A DNA stretch of 64,000 nt from SMBSF63 sp034003545 (GTDB lineage: Bacteria > Chloroflexota > Anaerolineae > Anaerolineales > Anaerolineaceae). The DNA lies in NCBI GenBank assembly GCA_964447155.1, contig CAYURM010000007.1, positions 1-64,000 on the forward strand, read 5' to 3'. The notes under the pieces were generated by a model, which did no database searches, was not told where the DNA came from, and saw only the letters and a program-made list of their open reading frames with translations. The position numbers and the translations under genes were made by a program. Numbering within the stretch: position 1 is the stretch's first letter; each line of letters begins with the position of its first letter. Shown here piece after piece: positions 44,537 through 53,741 of this stretch.

Positions 44537-46237
44537 ATGGCTGTAAACGAAACACCTGAAACAAATGAGATTGTCTCGCGCGGTTTCATTCGCACGATCA
44601 TTGATGAAGACCTTGCCAATGGCAAGAACGATGGGCGGGTGCATACCCGTTTTCCACCGGAACCGAATGGCTATCTGCATATCGGCCATGCCAAGTCAAT
44701 TTGCCTCAATTTTGGGATTGCAGAGGAGTATGGGGGCTTGTGCAACCTGCGTTTTGATGATACCAACCCCAGCAAGGAAGACGTGGAATATGTTGACTCC
44801 ATTCAGGCGGACATTCGCTGGCTGGGTTTTGACTGGGAGGACCGTCTTTATTACGCCTCGGACTACTTCGAGCAGATGTACCAGTATGCTGTCCAGCTGG
44901 TCAAAAAAGGCAAGGCTTTTGTTTGTGATCTGAGCGCCGACGAGATGCGCGATTATCGCGGTACGCTGACCGAGCCGGGCAAAGACAGCCCCTACCGCGA
45001 CCGCCCGATTGAAGAGAATCTCGATCTGTTTGAGCGGATGCGCGCCGGGGAATTTCCCGATGGTGCCCGCACCCTGAGGGCGAAGATCGACATGGCCTCG
45101 CCGAACATGAACATGCGTGACCCGATCATTTACCGCATCGTTCACGAGTCGCATCACAATACCGGCGATGCGTGGTGTATTTATCCGATGTATGATTTTG
45201 CCCACGGGATTGAAGATTCGATTGAAGGCATCACCCATTCGATCTGTACGCTTGAATTTGAAGATCACCGCCCGCTGTATGACTGGTTCCTGGATGAATT
45301 GGAGATCTTCCATCCCCAGCAGATCGAATTTGCGCGCCTGAACCTGAATTACACCGTGATGAGCAAGCGCAAATTCATCAAGCTGGTTGAGAACGGGCAT
45401 GTGCGCGGCTGGGATGATCCGCGCATGGTGACCATTTCCGGCATCCGCCGGCGCGGGTATACGCCTTCGTCGATCCGTAAATTTGCCGACCGGGTGGGCG
45501 TGGCGAAGAACAACAGCGTGATCGATATGGCCTTGCTGGAGCATACTATCCGCGATGAGTTGAATGACACTGCCCCGCGGGTGATGGCTGTGCTGCGGCC
45601 ATTAAAGGTTGTCATCACCAATTACCCCGAAGATAAAACAGAGGAATTTGAGGTACAGGATTTCCCGCATGACGCCGAACGGAATCAGGTACGCAAGGTG
45701 CCTTTCTCGCGCGAGATATTTATCGAAGCGGATGACTTTATGGAAGAGCCGCCGCGAAAGTTCTTCCGCCTGGCCCCCGGCAAGGAAGTGCGCCTGATGG
45801 GCGCGTATTACATCACCTGCGATGAAGTGATCAAGGATGAAAACGGGAACGTGGTGGAACTGCGCTGTACCTACGATCCCGAATCACGCGGCGGCACAAG
45901 CGCGGATGGGCGCAAGGTGAAGGGCACCCTGCACTGGGTGTCGGCGGCGCATGGCTTAAAAGCAGAAGTACGCCTGTATGACAAGCTGTTCCTGGTGGAG
46001 AACCCCAACAAGGCCCCGGAGGGTGAGGATTTTACCACCTATCTTAATCCTGATTCGCTGGAAGTACTCAACGACTGCATCGTCGAGCCTGGACTGGCTG
46101 AAGCCAGGCTGGAGGACCGCTTCCAGTTCATCCGCCACGGGTATTTCTGCCTGGATTCCGCTGATTCGAAGCCGGGTGCGCTGGTTTTCAATCGCACGGT
46201 TTCACTGCGCGATACCTGGGCGAAGATGAAGAAATAA
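44537..46237 (+). CDS. glnS: Glutaminyl-tRNA synthetase
   Basis: A 566-residue class I synthetase from the ATG 44537. HIGH-type motif PPEPNGYLHIGHAKSICLN (about 38-56), the KMSKS-type loop as VMSKRKF (about 273-279), and the C-terminal anticodon-binding beta barrels of GlnRS (KVVITNYPEDKTEEF, DEVIKDENGNVVEL). It charges tRNA-Gln directly, implying that the organism does not rely solely on GatCAB for Gln. Length is normal. A strong terminator follows at once. Confidence 0.97.
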   Translation: MAVNETPETNEIVSRGFIRTIIDEDLANGKNDGRVHTRFPPEPNGYLHIGHAKSICLNFGIAEEYGGLCNLRFDDTNPSKEDVEYVDSIQADIRWLGFDWEDRLYYASDYFEQMYQYAVQLVKKGKAFVCDLSADEMRDYRGTLTEPGKDSPYRDRPIEENLDLFERMRAGEFPDGARTLRAKIDMASPNMNMRDPIIYRIVHESHHNTGDAWCIYPMYDFAHGIEDSIEGITHSICTLEFEDHRPLYDWFLDELEIFHPQQIEFARLNLNYTVMSKRKFIKLVENGHVRGWDDPRMVTISGIRRRGYTPSSIRKFADRVGVAKNNSVIDMALLEHTIRDELNDTAPRVMAVLRPLKVVITNYPEDKTEEFEVQDFPHDAERNQVRKVPFSREIFIEADDFMEEPPRKFFRLAPGKEVRLMGAYYITCDEVIKDENGNVVELRCTYDPESRGGTSADGRKVKGTLHWVSAAHGLKAEVRLYDKLFLVENPNKAPEGEDFTTYLNPDSLEVLNDCIVEPGLAEARLEDRFQFIRHGYFCLDSADSKPGALVFNRTVSLRDTWAKMKK

Positions 46238-46257
46238 GCACATACGATATTAAGAGA

Positions 46258-46289
46258 GCCTCCCGCTGATTTGGCGGGAGGCTTTTTTT
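46258..46289 (+). terminator. Rho-independent terminator after glnS
   Basis: A 9-bp stem, GCCTCCCGC/GCGGGAGGC, with a 7-nt loop and a run of seven T. Confidence 0.92.
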
Positions 46290-46455
46290 GAATGATAAAG
46301 AAAAGCATCTCCAGGGCGATTGTGTTTTGGACTTCTTCGCTATACAATATCCATATAGTCCAGTTGGATTACTGTGACAGGTCCGGCGTGTTGGTGATTT
46401 CGATCCGCACGGATGCGTGGGCGGGCTGAATCCATGCCTTTTCAATCGAGGAAAA

Positions 46456-48081
46456 ATGGAAAAACTTGTTGCGGGTGCGTTGGGCGAATGCGTCCATGTG
46501 GCCGGCGTGATGAATTTTCTGCGCCTTGCTGAGCAGACGGGCTGGCAGACGGTTTTTTTAGGCCCCGCGGTATCTGTGGATGAAGTACTGCGGTCAGCCC
46601 GCGAGGAGCAGGCGGATCTGGTGGCGGTCTCGTACCGCCTGACGCCGGAGACGGGGGAACGTCTGTTGGGTGATTTTGCCGAGGCGGCGGATGAGCTGCA
46701 CGGACAAGGGGTGCGTTTTGCTTTTGGCGGCACGCCGCCGGTGGCGGAGCGGGCGGCGGCGATGGGTTTCTTTGAGCAGGTGTTTGACGGCAGCGAGACC
46801 AGCGAGGATGTGCTGGCCTACCTGCGCGGTGAGAAGCTGGATGCGCTGGATGAAACCAGTTATCCACAGACGGCTGTGGAACGCATGCGCTGGAAAGCAC
46901 CGTATCCGATCCTGCGCCATCATTTTGGGCTGCCGACGGTGCAGTCCACGCTGGAAGGGATTGAAAAGATCGCCGAGTCGCGTTTGCTGGATGTGATTTC
47001 GTTGGGGATTGACCAGGACGCGCAGGCCAATTTCTTTCACCCGGAGCGACAGGATAGGCGCCGGGCCGGGGCAGGGGGCGTGCCCGTGCGCAGTGCAGCG
47101 GATTACCGCGCCCTGTTCCAAGCCAGCCGCCGCGGGAATTATCCCCTGATGCGTACCTACTCCGGGACGGATGACTTTATCCGCCTGGCGGAGATGTATG
47201 TTGAGACGATCAGCATTGCCTGGTGTGCGATTCCCCTGTTCTGGTTCAATCAAATGGATGGCCGCGGCCCGTGGGGGCTGGAAGATTCGATCCGAGAGCA
47301 TCAAGCTATCATGCGCTGGTATGGGGAGCGCGGTATCCCGGTCGAGTTGAATGAGCCGCATCACTGGGGCATGCGCGATGCGCCGGATGTGGTCTTTGTG
47401 GTTGCGGCTTATCTTTCGGCATATAACGCACGGGCAATGGGCGTGCGGGACTATATTGCCCAGTTGATGTTCAACAGCCCGCCCGGTCTTGCGGACAGGA
47501 TGGATATTGCCAGGATGCTGGCAGTGATAGAGCTGATCGAGCCGTTACGCACACCAGATTTTCGCATCTGGAAGCAGACCCGCACCGGACTGCTGAGTTA
47601 CCCGCAGGAGGTGTCGGCGGCGCGGGCGCACCTGGCAGCCAGCGTGTACGTGCAGATGGCCTTGCAGCCGGAGATTGTGCATATCGTCGGGCATACTGAA
47701 GCGCACCATGCCGCCACTGCGGAGGACGTGATCGAAGCCTGCCGTCTGGCGCGCCGGGCGATTGAGAATGCACTCAATGGTCAGGCCGATATGACGAAAG
47801 ATGAGCGCATCCAGGCCCGTAAGGCGGAGCTGGTGCAGGAGGCCAGGGTCACGCTGAACGCGATTGCCGCCCTGGCACCGGCTGGCACGCCAGACCCGCT
47901 GACCGATCCGCATACCCTGGCGCTGGCGGTGCAGTCCGGCATTCTGGATGCCCCGCATCTGCGCAATAATCCTTTTGCCAGAGGTCTGGTGAACACCCGC
48001 GTGATCAACGGTGCTTGTCTGGCGGTGGATGCCGCCGGCCAACCGCTGTCGGAGCAAACGCGTATCGGTTTATTAACGTGA
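46456..48081 (+). CDS. Cobalamin-binding-domain protein, mutase-like
   Basis: A 541-residue protein (ATG 46456, GAGG upstream). Residues 1-140 form a B12-binding fold: lower-ligand region GECVHVAGVMNFL, where the usual DxHxxG reads CVHVAG, then VAVSYRLTPE at the SxL position and FGGTPP at the GG position. Residues about 150-480 look like a TIM-barrel catalytic domain, faintly reminiscent of cobalamin-dependent carbon-skeleton mutases, but I do not recognise the exact family. The next gene, an opine-dehydrogenase-like enzyme, follows by 10 bp, so both probably act on one amino-acid-like substrate. No B12 riboswitch was found upstream. Confidence 0.65.
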   Translation: MEKLVAGALGECVHVAGVMNFLRLAEQTGWQTVFLGPAVSVDEVLRSAREEQADLVAVSYRLTPETGERLLGDFAEAADELHGQGVRFAFGGTPPVAERAAAMGFFEQVFDGSETSEDVLAYLRGEKLDALDETSYPQTAVERMRWKAPYPILRHHFGLPTVQSTLEGIEKIAESRLLDVISLGIDQDAQANFFHPERQDRRRAGAGGVPVRSAADYRALFQASRRGNYPLMRTYSGTDDFIRLAEMYVETISIAWCAIPLFWFNQMDGRGPWGLEDSIREHQAIMRWYGERGIPVELNEPHHWGMRDAPDVVFVVAAYLSAYNARAMGVRDYIAQLMFNSPPGLADRMDIARMLAVIELIEPLRTPDFRIWKQTRTGLLSYPQEVSAARAHLAASVYVQMALQPEIVHIVGHTEAHHAATAEDVIEACRLARRAIENALNGQADMTKDERIQARKAELVQEARVTLNAIAALAPAGTPDPLTDPHTLALAVQSGILDAPHLRNNPFARGLVNTRVINGACLAVDAAGQPLSEQTRIGLLT

Positions 48082-48091
48082 GGAGTTGATG

Positions 48092-49204
48092 ATGAACTAC
48101 CCAACAAAATATACAGTGGTTGGCGCCGGGCATGGCGGCAAGTCGATGGCTGCCTATCTGGCAATCCAGGGTAAAGAAGTGACGCTGTTCAACCGCACCT
48201 ACGAGCACGTGAGGATGGTCGCGGCGCGCGGCGGGATTGAACTGGAAAGTAATGAAGGCAAAACTCACGGTTTTGGTAAATTAAAGACGGTCACATCGGA
48301 CATGGGAGCAGCTTTGGAAGAGGCTCAGGTGATCATGGTGGTGGTGCCGTCTTCGGCGCACCGCGATATTGCCCGGCTGACCGCACCGTATCTCAAGGAT
48401 GGGCAGATCCTGATCCTGAATCCCGGCCGCACCTGTGGGGCCATTGAGTTTTGTCATGTATTGGAACAGTGCAATTGCACGGCTGATGTGACGATTGCCG
48501 AGACAGAGACTTTCATCTATGCCAGTCGTGCAGACGGCCCAGCCCAGGCGCGCATCTTCCGCACCAAGAACGCCGTTCCCCTGGCGGCCCTGCCAGCCAC
48601 CCGTACACAAAACGTGTTGGATACGATCAATGATGTCTATCCTGAATTCATTGACGGGGTCAATGTGCTTAACACTGGCCTCAATAACATGGGCGCCATC
48701 TTTCACCCAACGTTGACCATTCTGAATGCCGGACGCATTGAGTCAACCCTGGGCGATTTTCAGTTCTATATTGATGGGGTAACCCCATCCGTGGCAGCCG
48801 TTTTGGAAGCCATTGACCGCGAACGGGTGACAGTGGCAGCCAGTATTGGCATCCGCGCCCGCACGGCGATGGAATGGCTGACGGCTGCATACAATGTGAC
48901 CGGAGAGAACCTGCTGGAAGCGATTCATAATCAATCTGGTTATTTTGGGATCAATGCACCGAGCACGCTTAACCACCGCTATATTTTTGAGGACATCCCG
49001 ATGAGCCTGGTGCCGATCGCTGCCCTGGGGCGGCGCTTTGGCGTCTCGGTTCTCGGTATGGACAGCATGATCCGCCTGGCGTGTATCATTCACGAAACCG
49101 ATTACTGGCGCCGCGGGCGCACTCTGGACAAGCTGGGCATTGATAATTTTTCCAGTATTGAGATGCTGCGCTATGTGAATGAGGGCATCAAGCCAGAGTA
49201 TTAG
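48092..49204 (+). CDS. NAD(P)-dependent opine (octopine/nopaline) dehydrogenase-family protein
   Basis: A 370-residue protein. The frame offers TTG 48086 and ATG 48089/48092; AGGAG at 48081-48085 favours 48092. N-terminal Rossmann motif VVGAGHGGKSMAAYLA (about 7-22) and VMVVVPSSAHRDIA in the dinucleotide domain, then the helical octopine-dehydrogenase C-terminal domain (about 180-370) with the His of NMGAIFHPTLTILNAGRIE. The family reduces Schiff bases between amino acids and keto acids, or oxidises the reverse; many bacterial members have other roles. It starts 10 bp after the cobalamin-domain gene, so the two are probably one transcriptional and functional unit. Confidence 0.82.
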   Translation: MNYPTKYTVVGAGHGGKSMAAYLAIQGKEVTLFNRTYEHVRMVAARGGIELESNEGKTHGFGKLKTVTSDMGAALEEAQVIMVVVPSSAHRDIARLTAPYLKDGQILILNPGRTCGAIEFCHVLEQCNCTADVTIAETETFIYASRADGPAQARIFRTKNAVPLAALPATRTQNVLDTINDVYPEFIDGVNVLNTGLNNMGAIFHPTLTILNAGRIESTLGDFQFYIDGVTPSVAAVLEAIDRERVTVAASIGIRARTAMEWLTAAYNVTGENLLEAIHNQSGYFGINAPSTLNHRYIFEDIPMSLVPIAALGRRFGVSVLGMDSMIRLACIIHETDYWRRGRTLDKLGIDNFSSIEMLRYVNEGIKPEY

Positions 49205-49271
49205 GGTGAGGGAGATGAAAATTGCAGCCGGACGGGTTTTATTCTGATCCGGTTTGATGGATAATGGAAGT

Positions 49272-49814
49272 ATGAGAAGAAACTGGATTGTCTTTTGGAT
49301 CGTTTTGGGCGTTTTCCTCGCAGGCTGTGCAGCGGGGTCGGCGCTTGAAGAGGAGGATGCGATGACACTGGAAATCACCAGCCCGGCCTTTGCACATGAG
49401 CAGGGCATCCCTGAATTGTATACCTGCAAGGGGCAGGACATTTCCCCGCCTTTGCAGTGGTCACAGCCGCCAGCGGGAACGCAGAGCTTTGTGTTGATCA
49501 TGGACGACCCTGATGCGCCAATTGGCACCTGGGATCACTGGCTGGTTTTCAACCTGCCCGCTGAAACGCGCGAGCTGACGGAAGCGGTGTCCGGCCTGCC
49601 GTCAGGCGCGCAGCCCGGACGCAACAGCTGGCGAAGAAATGATTATGGCGGGCCCTGCCCTCCCGGCGGCGCACGGCACCGCTATTTCTTTAAGTTGTAT
49701 GCGCTGGACACGCGCCTGGATTTGCTGGACGGCGCGCGCAAGGCGAAGCTGGAGAAGGCCATGGACGGGCATATCCTCGCGCAGGCGGAGTTGATCGGGA
49801 TATATAAGGAGTAG
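49272..49814 (+). CDS. PEBP-family (YbhB/YbcL) lipoprotein
   Basis: A 180-residue protein with lipobox LAGC (Cys19), thus probably anchored outside the membrane. It carries the PEBP core: IPELYTCKGQDISPPLQW, the ligand-site segment DPDAPIGTWDHWLVFNLP and GPCPPGGARHRYFFKLYALD. The YbhB/YbcL branch is of unknown function; most members are cytoplasmic or periplasmic, so the lipid anchor is notable. It follows the dehydrogenase gene by about 67 bp and has its own upstream spacing; co-transcription is possible. Confidence 0.9.
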   Translation: MRRNWIVFWIVLGVFLAGCAAGSALEEEDAMTLEITSPAFAHEQGIPELYTCKGQDISPPLQWSQPPAGTQSFVLIMDDPDAPIGTWDHWLVFNLPAETRELTEAVSGLPSGAQPGRNSWRRNDYGGPCPPGGARHRYFFKLYALDTRLDLLDGARKAKLEKAMDGHILAQAELIGIYKE

Positions 49815-49822
49815 TTTTGTAG

Positions 49823-49841
49823 GGGCGCATGGCATGCGCCC
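49823..49841. repeat. REP-like palindrome GGGCGCATG-G-CATGCGCCC
   Basis: A perfect 9-bp stem with a 1-nt loop, preceded by TTTGTAG, immediately after the PEBP gene. Confidence 0.65.
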
Positions 49842-49960
49842 GATATTCACGTGAAAAATCAAGAAAAGAACTTGAAAGATTTCATTTTTCCAAATGATTA
49901 AATTCTGGTCTTAAGACCGGGAGAGATTTCCAATATCGATTATTCAGTGAACGGGAAGGG

Positions 49961-50260
49961 CGGGCGGATGGCATCCCACAAGCATCAAGCTAACGGGCGA
50001 TTCCCCTTGGAAAGGTTGGTGGAATCAGCAGATGGCCTGCCTGATTGCCCGTCTTTAGGTCTCTTCGGCATGCAAAGCGCCCCTTTTCAAGGTTGATTTC
50101 CCATTAACCTTGAAAAGGGGCGTCTCGCCAAGTGGTTTTTGGCGAATTTTGCATGGTTTGCAGGCAAGCTGTATAGAATTCCAACCTTTCCAAGGGATGA
50201 TTTCGCTGTTTTTGATGATTTCCACCGCTTAGCTTGATGTGCATGGGATGGCATCCGCCC
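49961..50260. mobile_element. Foldback (MITE-like) element of about 300 bp
   Basis: The two ends are long imperfect inverted repeats. The left arm (49961-50021, starting GGGCGGATGGCATCCCA) pairs with 50178-50260, with one gap of about 22 nt. In the middle is a perfect 17-bp hairpin, CGCCCCTTTTCAAGGTT/AACCTTGAAAAGGGGCG (50078-50094 and 50106-50122). Between them more short complementary blocks (TTTGCATG/CATGCAAA-type) occur. No ORF is inside. Each end carries the palindrome GGATGGCATCC. The structure resembles a non-autonomous transposable element or a large regulatory cruciform; no target-site duplication was established. Confidence 0.55.
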
Positions 50261-50325
50261 CTGCATTGGTCGAAGGGATTCAAATTACTTGGTTGATATG
50301 GGGATCTCCCTCGCCTTTTACTCAC

Positions 50326-50391
50326 ACCCCCGCAAGTCATATAACCTGCGGAAGCGCGGCTCGCGTTTGGCGGCGTTTTCTTCGATCAGCC
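50326..50391 (-). pseudogene. Duplicated 3' tail of the GT-C-like membrane protein gene
   Basis: The 62-nt stretch from CCCCGCAAGTCAT to CTTCGATCAG matches the end of the next gene (50594-50658) with about 8 mismatches. It would encode IEENAAKREPRFRRLYDLRGC, close to the intact IEENIAKRGQRFRRLYDLRGC. The similarity stops abruptly on both sides, so it is a remnant of a duplicated paralog. Confidence 0.75.
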
Positions 50392-50531
50392 GTTTTGGGT
50401 GCGTTGGTGCTTTCCCAACGCACTCTTTTCTGCTCTGCCTGCGAAGGTTGAATGCCGGGATGGTTATTGGTGCGTTCAAAAGCGAACGCACAACTACAAG
50501 GAATAAATGAGGTTTTTTCAGAGGTTGTGTA

Positions 50532-50580
50532 GGGGCGATTTGCCGTCCAACAAAGCATTGGTGACTTCGCAAATCGCGCC
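50532..50580. repeat. REP-like inverted repeat GGGGCGATTTGC/GCAAATCGCGCC
   Basis: Arms at 50532-50543 and 50569-50580 (one mismatch) around a 25-nt loop, preceded by GTGTA. It resembles the GTAGGGGCG-type palindrome at 49823. Confidence 0.5.
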
Positions 50581-50585
50581 TGCTT

Positions 50586-52589
50586 TTATTTACATCCCCG
50601 CAAGTCATACAGCCTGCGGAAGCGCTGTCCGCGCTTGGCGATGTTTTCTTCGATCAGGCGTACACATCCATCTTCCAGCGATTCCTGCATCGCTTCCGGG
50701 AGTTCGTCCCAGTACATTTCATCCATATACAGGTAGTCATAGTCTGCCGCGACGAGGCCGTCAAGGGATGGTTCTTTTTGCAGCGCCTGCCACTCGGGTT
50801 TGGCCTGATACCAGGTGATATGTGAATCACTGGCGCGGGCGAAGAGGGTTGGCGAGCGTGAGGGTACGGGGTCAAAGACCATGCTGTCTTCTTCCAGTTT
50901 GTCCCAGTGATTTTCCAGCATCTTCACGTCCAGCGGGTCGATAAAATAGCTCAGTACCGGCTGCTGGATGGCAAAGAACTCGGTGGTCAAATAGACCAGC
51001 CCGCTGATCAGGAGTAGTGCGCCAGCCGTCCCGGCCGCTAATTTTGCGCCGTCCTTGCGCCTGCGGGTCCACATCCAGGCCAGGGGGACGAAGAAGAGTA
51101 TCGACAGATCGGCAAAGGTGTACAGGCGTACGGTGTTGCGTACGCCGGTGGAGCCGGTAAAATTGACGAAGATCATGGCGAGGGAGATGACGCCGGACAG
51201 TACCAGTGCGGCTTCATACCAGCGTTCAGCACGCCACGCTTTCCAGCCCCAAACCATCAACAGGGGGAAGATGAGCATGGCAGGGCCGATTTCCAGCAGG
51301 GCGGTGAGCAACTGCCAGGGGTTAAACAGGGACAACTCGCCCAGTTGAGAGGAGACGATCTCCGGCGGCCAGGCCAGGGCAAAGCCGATCGTCTGATAGG
51401 ATGAGCTTTCTGTGCCGGCGAAAAGGGCGCTGATCCTGCTGGTGAGGGTATCGGTAAGCGCGCCGCCCTGCAGCAGGGCAAAAGCCGTACCGATGGCGGC
51501 GGCCAGCAGCCAGGATTTTAATTTTGGCGGGAATTTAAGGCTGCGCTGGCGGATGGCGGTGATCACGGCCAGCAGGCCCCAGCCAGCGGTGATCAACACC
51601 AGGCCGGTCTCGGACATCAGGCCGGTGGCGCCGATCAGGAAGATGGTGGTGACCAGCGCCCATTTATTGCGCCAGCGGTTGCAGGTCATCAGCAGGAGGA
51701 GGATCAGGGCGGTGTTGATCGTGCTGTTGCTGGCAAACATGCTCATCGCGCCGTTGCCGGTCAGCCCATTGCCAAAGGCAAAAGAGAAGGGGCGGGGGCC
51801 GCCGCCTTCGATTGCCCAGTTATTCATCAGCGCTTCGGCCAGGGTTGGGCCGCTGTCAGCACCCGAGCCGATCAGGGTGATGTGCGTGGAAAGGCGGGCC
51901 AGGATACCGGACGGGATCAACAAGAGCAGCCAGCGCGTGCCGGAACCCAGGGCAGTAACCACACCGGTCAGGGCGCCAGCGATCCTGCTGCGAGTCATGC
52001 GGTAGCCCCACAGGCCGGCGGCGGTGATCGTCAGGGCATATACCAGGGCACGCGCCAGGTCAAACGCTGTCCACACATACAGGCCGCTGATGCGGATCAT
52101 TTGGCCGGCGAAGAGCATTACAAAATAGTGGTAGGAATACGTGACACTCGGATTAAGGCTGTAAATGGGGGGGATATGGCCGGCAGCAATCATCGACACG
52201 GTTGGAAGATTGGCGAAATCGTCATAAATGGCGAAACCGCGGGAGATGAGGAAGCTGACCCCAAACAGGAGCAGGAATACAGCGAGCTGTACCGGATAGA
52301 GCTTGATCTGGAAGAGGCTTTTCCAGCCATTTTTCAGGTTGAGCAGCAGCCCCCCGACAAAGACCAGTACGGCGCACAGCCAAAAGGCCATCGGCAGGGG
52401 CAGCACCCGTCCGATAAAGTTGGCGAGGATGGTTTCGATGATCAACCCGGTGAGTACACCGAGGATAACTTCTTCCCTGGCTTCCAGGCGGAAGACGCGG
52501 CGCACGATCCAGATGCCGCCCAGGCTCCACAGTCCGAGCCAGATTAACAGGTAGAATGCGTATTCAGGATTGGCAGAGAGTGAAAACAT
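50586..52589 (-). CDS. Multi-pass membrane protein, GT-C-glycosyltransferase-like
   Basis: A 667-residue protein with about 12-14 hydrophobic helices and a cytoplasmic or external C-terminal tail (about 540-667). The long loop after the first helices holds an Asp-rich motif (AIYDDFANLPT), and YSYHYFVMLFAGQM follows; this layout is that of GT-C membrane glycosyltransferases and DUF2298-like proteins. I do not recognise a specific family. The C-terminal RRLYDLRGC tail is duplicated in the intergenic region at 50326-50391. If a glycosyltransferase, it would use a polyprenol-linked sugar; this is inference. Confidence 0.65.
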   Translation of the reverse strand: MFSLSANPEYAFYLLIWLGLWSLGGIWIVRRVFRLEAREEVILGVLTGLIIETILANFIGRVLPLPMAFWLCAVLVFVGGLLLNLKNGWKSLFQIKLYPVQLAVFLLLFGVSFLISRGFAIYDDFANLPTVSMIAAGHIPPIYSLNPSVTYSYHYFVMLFAGQMIRISGLYVWTAFDLARALVYALTITAAGLWGYRMTRSRIAGALTGVVTALGSGTRWLLLLIPSGILARLSTHITLIGSGADSGPTLAEALMNNWAIEGGGPRPFSFAFGNGLTGNGAMSMFASNSTINTALILLLLMTCNRWRNKWALVTTIFLIGATGLMSETGLVLITAGWGLLAVITAIRQRSLKFPPKLKSWLLAAAIGTAFALLQGGALTDTLTSRISALFAGTESSSYQTIGFALAWPPEIVSSQLGELSLFNPWQLLTALLEIGPAMLIFPLLMVWGWKAWRAERWYEAALVLSGVISLAMIFVNFTGSTGVRNTVRLYTFADLSILFFVPLAWMWTRRRKDGAKLAAGTAGALLLISGLVYLTTEFFAIQQPVLSYFIDPLDVKMLENHWDKLEEDSMVFDPVPSRSPTLFARASDSHITWYQAKPEWQALQKEPSLDGLVAADYDYLYMDEMYWDELPEAMQESLEDGCVRLIEENIAKRGQRFRRLYDLRGCK

Positions 52590-52767
52590 AGGGCGCTCCC
52601 AAAAAAGGTCTGATTTTGTAAAACTATACCATAAGAGGGATAAGTTGATCCGTGAATGAGGGATCAGGAAAGATGTCTCCCTGGTTTGTCGCGATCATGC
52701 CTGGATGAAAAATCAAGACAAAAATGGTATAATTTATTAATGGAACTTTGATAAAAAGGAGTTAATG

Positions 52768-53610
52768 ATGTCTATATCTCGTCCAATTGTATCGAATATT
52801 ACCCCGCAGTGGGTTTCTGAGGGCGCCGGAGTTCGCTTGCGGCGCAGTATTGCCACGCCTACACTGGATTATTTGGATCCTTTTTTGCTTTTTGACCATT
52901 TTGGGTCTGATGATCCCCAGGATTATTTGGCTGGTTTTCCGATGCACCCGCATCGCGGGATTGAGACGGTTACCTATATGCTGGCTGGTGAAGTGAGGCA
53001 TGCGGACAGCATGGGCAATCAGGGCACGATTCAGGCCGGCGATGTGCAGTGGATGACAGCCGGCGGGGGGATCATGCATGAAGAAATGCCCGGTGCGGTG
53101 GATGGCCGCATGGAAGGTTTTCAGTTATGGGTCAACCTGCCCGCCAGTCACAAGATGATGCCGCCACGTTATCAGGAGATCAAGGCGGAGGACATTCCCC
53201 TGATTGAGCGGTCGAAAGGCACCCGGATGCGGGTAATTGCCGGAGAGGTGGAGGGGATACGCGGCCCGGTGACCGGAGTGCTGGCAGACCCCACATACGT
53301 GGATGTGAGCATGGAGCCGCGCAGTACGGAGCATTTCGCCGCGCCGGCAGACCATGCTGCCTTCGTATATTTGTTTGCGGGGTCAGGCCGTATCGCCGGT
53401 CAGGAGATCCTGGGCTCGCCCCGGCTGCTGGTGCTTGGAGAAGGGGATGTGCTGGATGTGACCAGCCTGGATGAATCCCTGCGCTTCCTGCTGGTGATGG
53501 GGCGTCCTTTGCATGAGCCGATTGCCCGCTATGGTCCGTTCGTGATGAACACCCAGGAAGAGATCCGCCTCGCCCTGCAGGATTTGCGCAACGGCACTTT
53601 TGTCCGCTGA
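52768..53610 (+). CDS. Pirin-family protein
   Basis: A 280-residue bicupin (ATG 52768 with AAGGAG; ATG 52765 is an alternative). The N-terminal cupin has metal-ligand residues in FPMHPHRGIETVTYML (His-x-His) and GGGIMHEEMP (His and Glu), and the C-terminal cupin begins after residue 170 (STEHFAAPADHAAFVYLF). Pirins are iron-binding; some have quercetinase activity, others regulate transcription. No quercetin-associated enzyme is adjacent, though a LmrA/QdoR-like regulator sits 2 kb away. Confidence 0.93.
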   Translation: MSISRPIVSNITPQWVSEGAGVRLRRSIATPTLDYLDPFLLFDHFGSDDPQDYLAGFPMHPHRGIETVTYMLAGEVRHADSMGNQGTIQAGDVQWMTAGGGIMHEEMPGAVDGRMEGFQLWVNLPASHKMMPPRYQEIKAEDIPLIERSKGTRMRVIAGEVEGIRGPVTGVLADPTYVDVSMEPRSTEHFAAPADHAAFVYLFAGSGRIAGQEILGSPRLLVLGEGDVLDVTSLDESLRFLLVMGRPLHEPIARYGPFVMNTQEEIRLALQDLRNGTFVR

Positions 53611-53686
53611 ATTTTCTGTCTTGCCGCCATGATAGGAATTTGGCGAAGAAGACCGGCGTGCGAAATTCCGCTCTTGCCACAAAAAC

Positions 53687-53721
53687 AAACCGCTCTGGAT
53701 GTGCGTTCCAGAACGGTTTTT
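53687..53721. terminator. Bidirectional terminator between pirin and the lipoprotein gene
   Basis: Imperfect stem AAACCGCTCTGGA/TTCCAGAACGGTTT with T runs on the plus strand (TTTTTG) and A-rich sequence on the other side, between convergent genes. Confidence 0.8.
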
Positions 53722-53741
53722 GTTGTGTGAGGAAACGCCGG

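Larger units (their letters stand above)
49815..50585. other. Repeat-rich intergenic region
   Basis: A 770-bp stretch without a credible intact gene. It holds a REP-like palindrome (49823-49841), a large foldback element (49961-50260), a degenerate copy of the end of the next gene (50326-50391), a GTGCGTTGG/CCAACGCAC hairpin near 50400-50422, a TGCGTTC/GAACGCA hairpin near 50470-50489 and another REP-like arm pair (50532-50580). Confidence 0.7.

Noticed and set aside
46290..46455. Cobalamin riboswitch upstream of the B12-domain gene
   Set aside because: No B12-box-like sequence or long conserved fold could be recognised in this 166-bp gap.
49572..49862. Minus-strand frame over the PEBP gene end
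   Set aside because: Antisense shadow of the PEBP core motifs.
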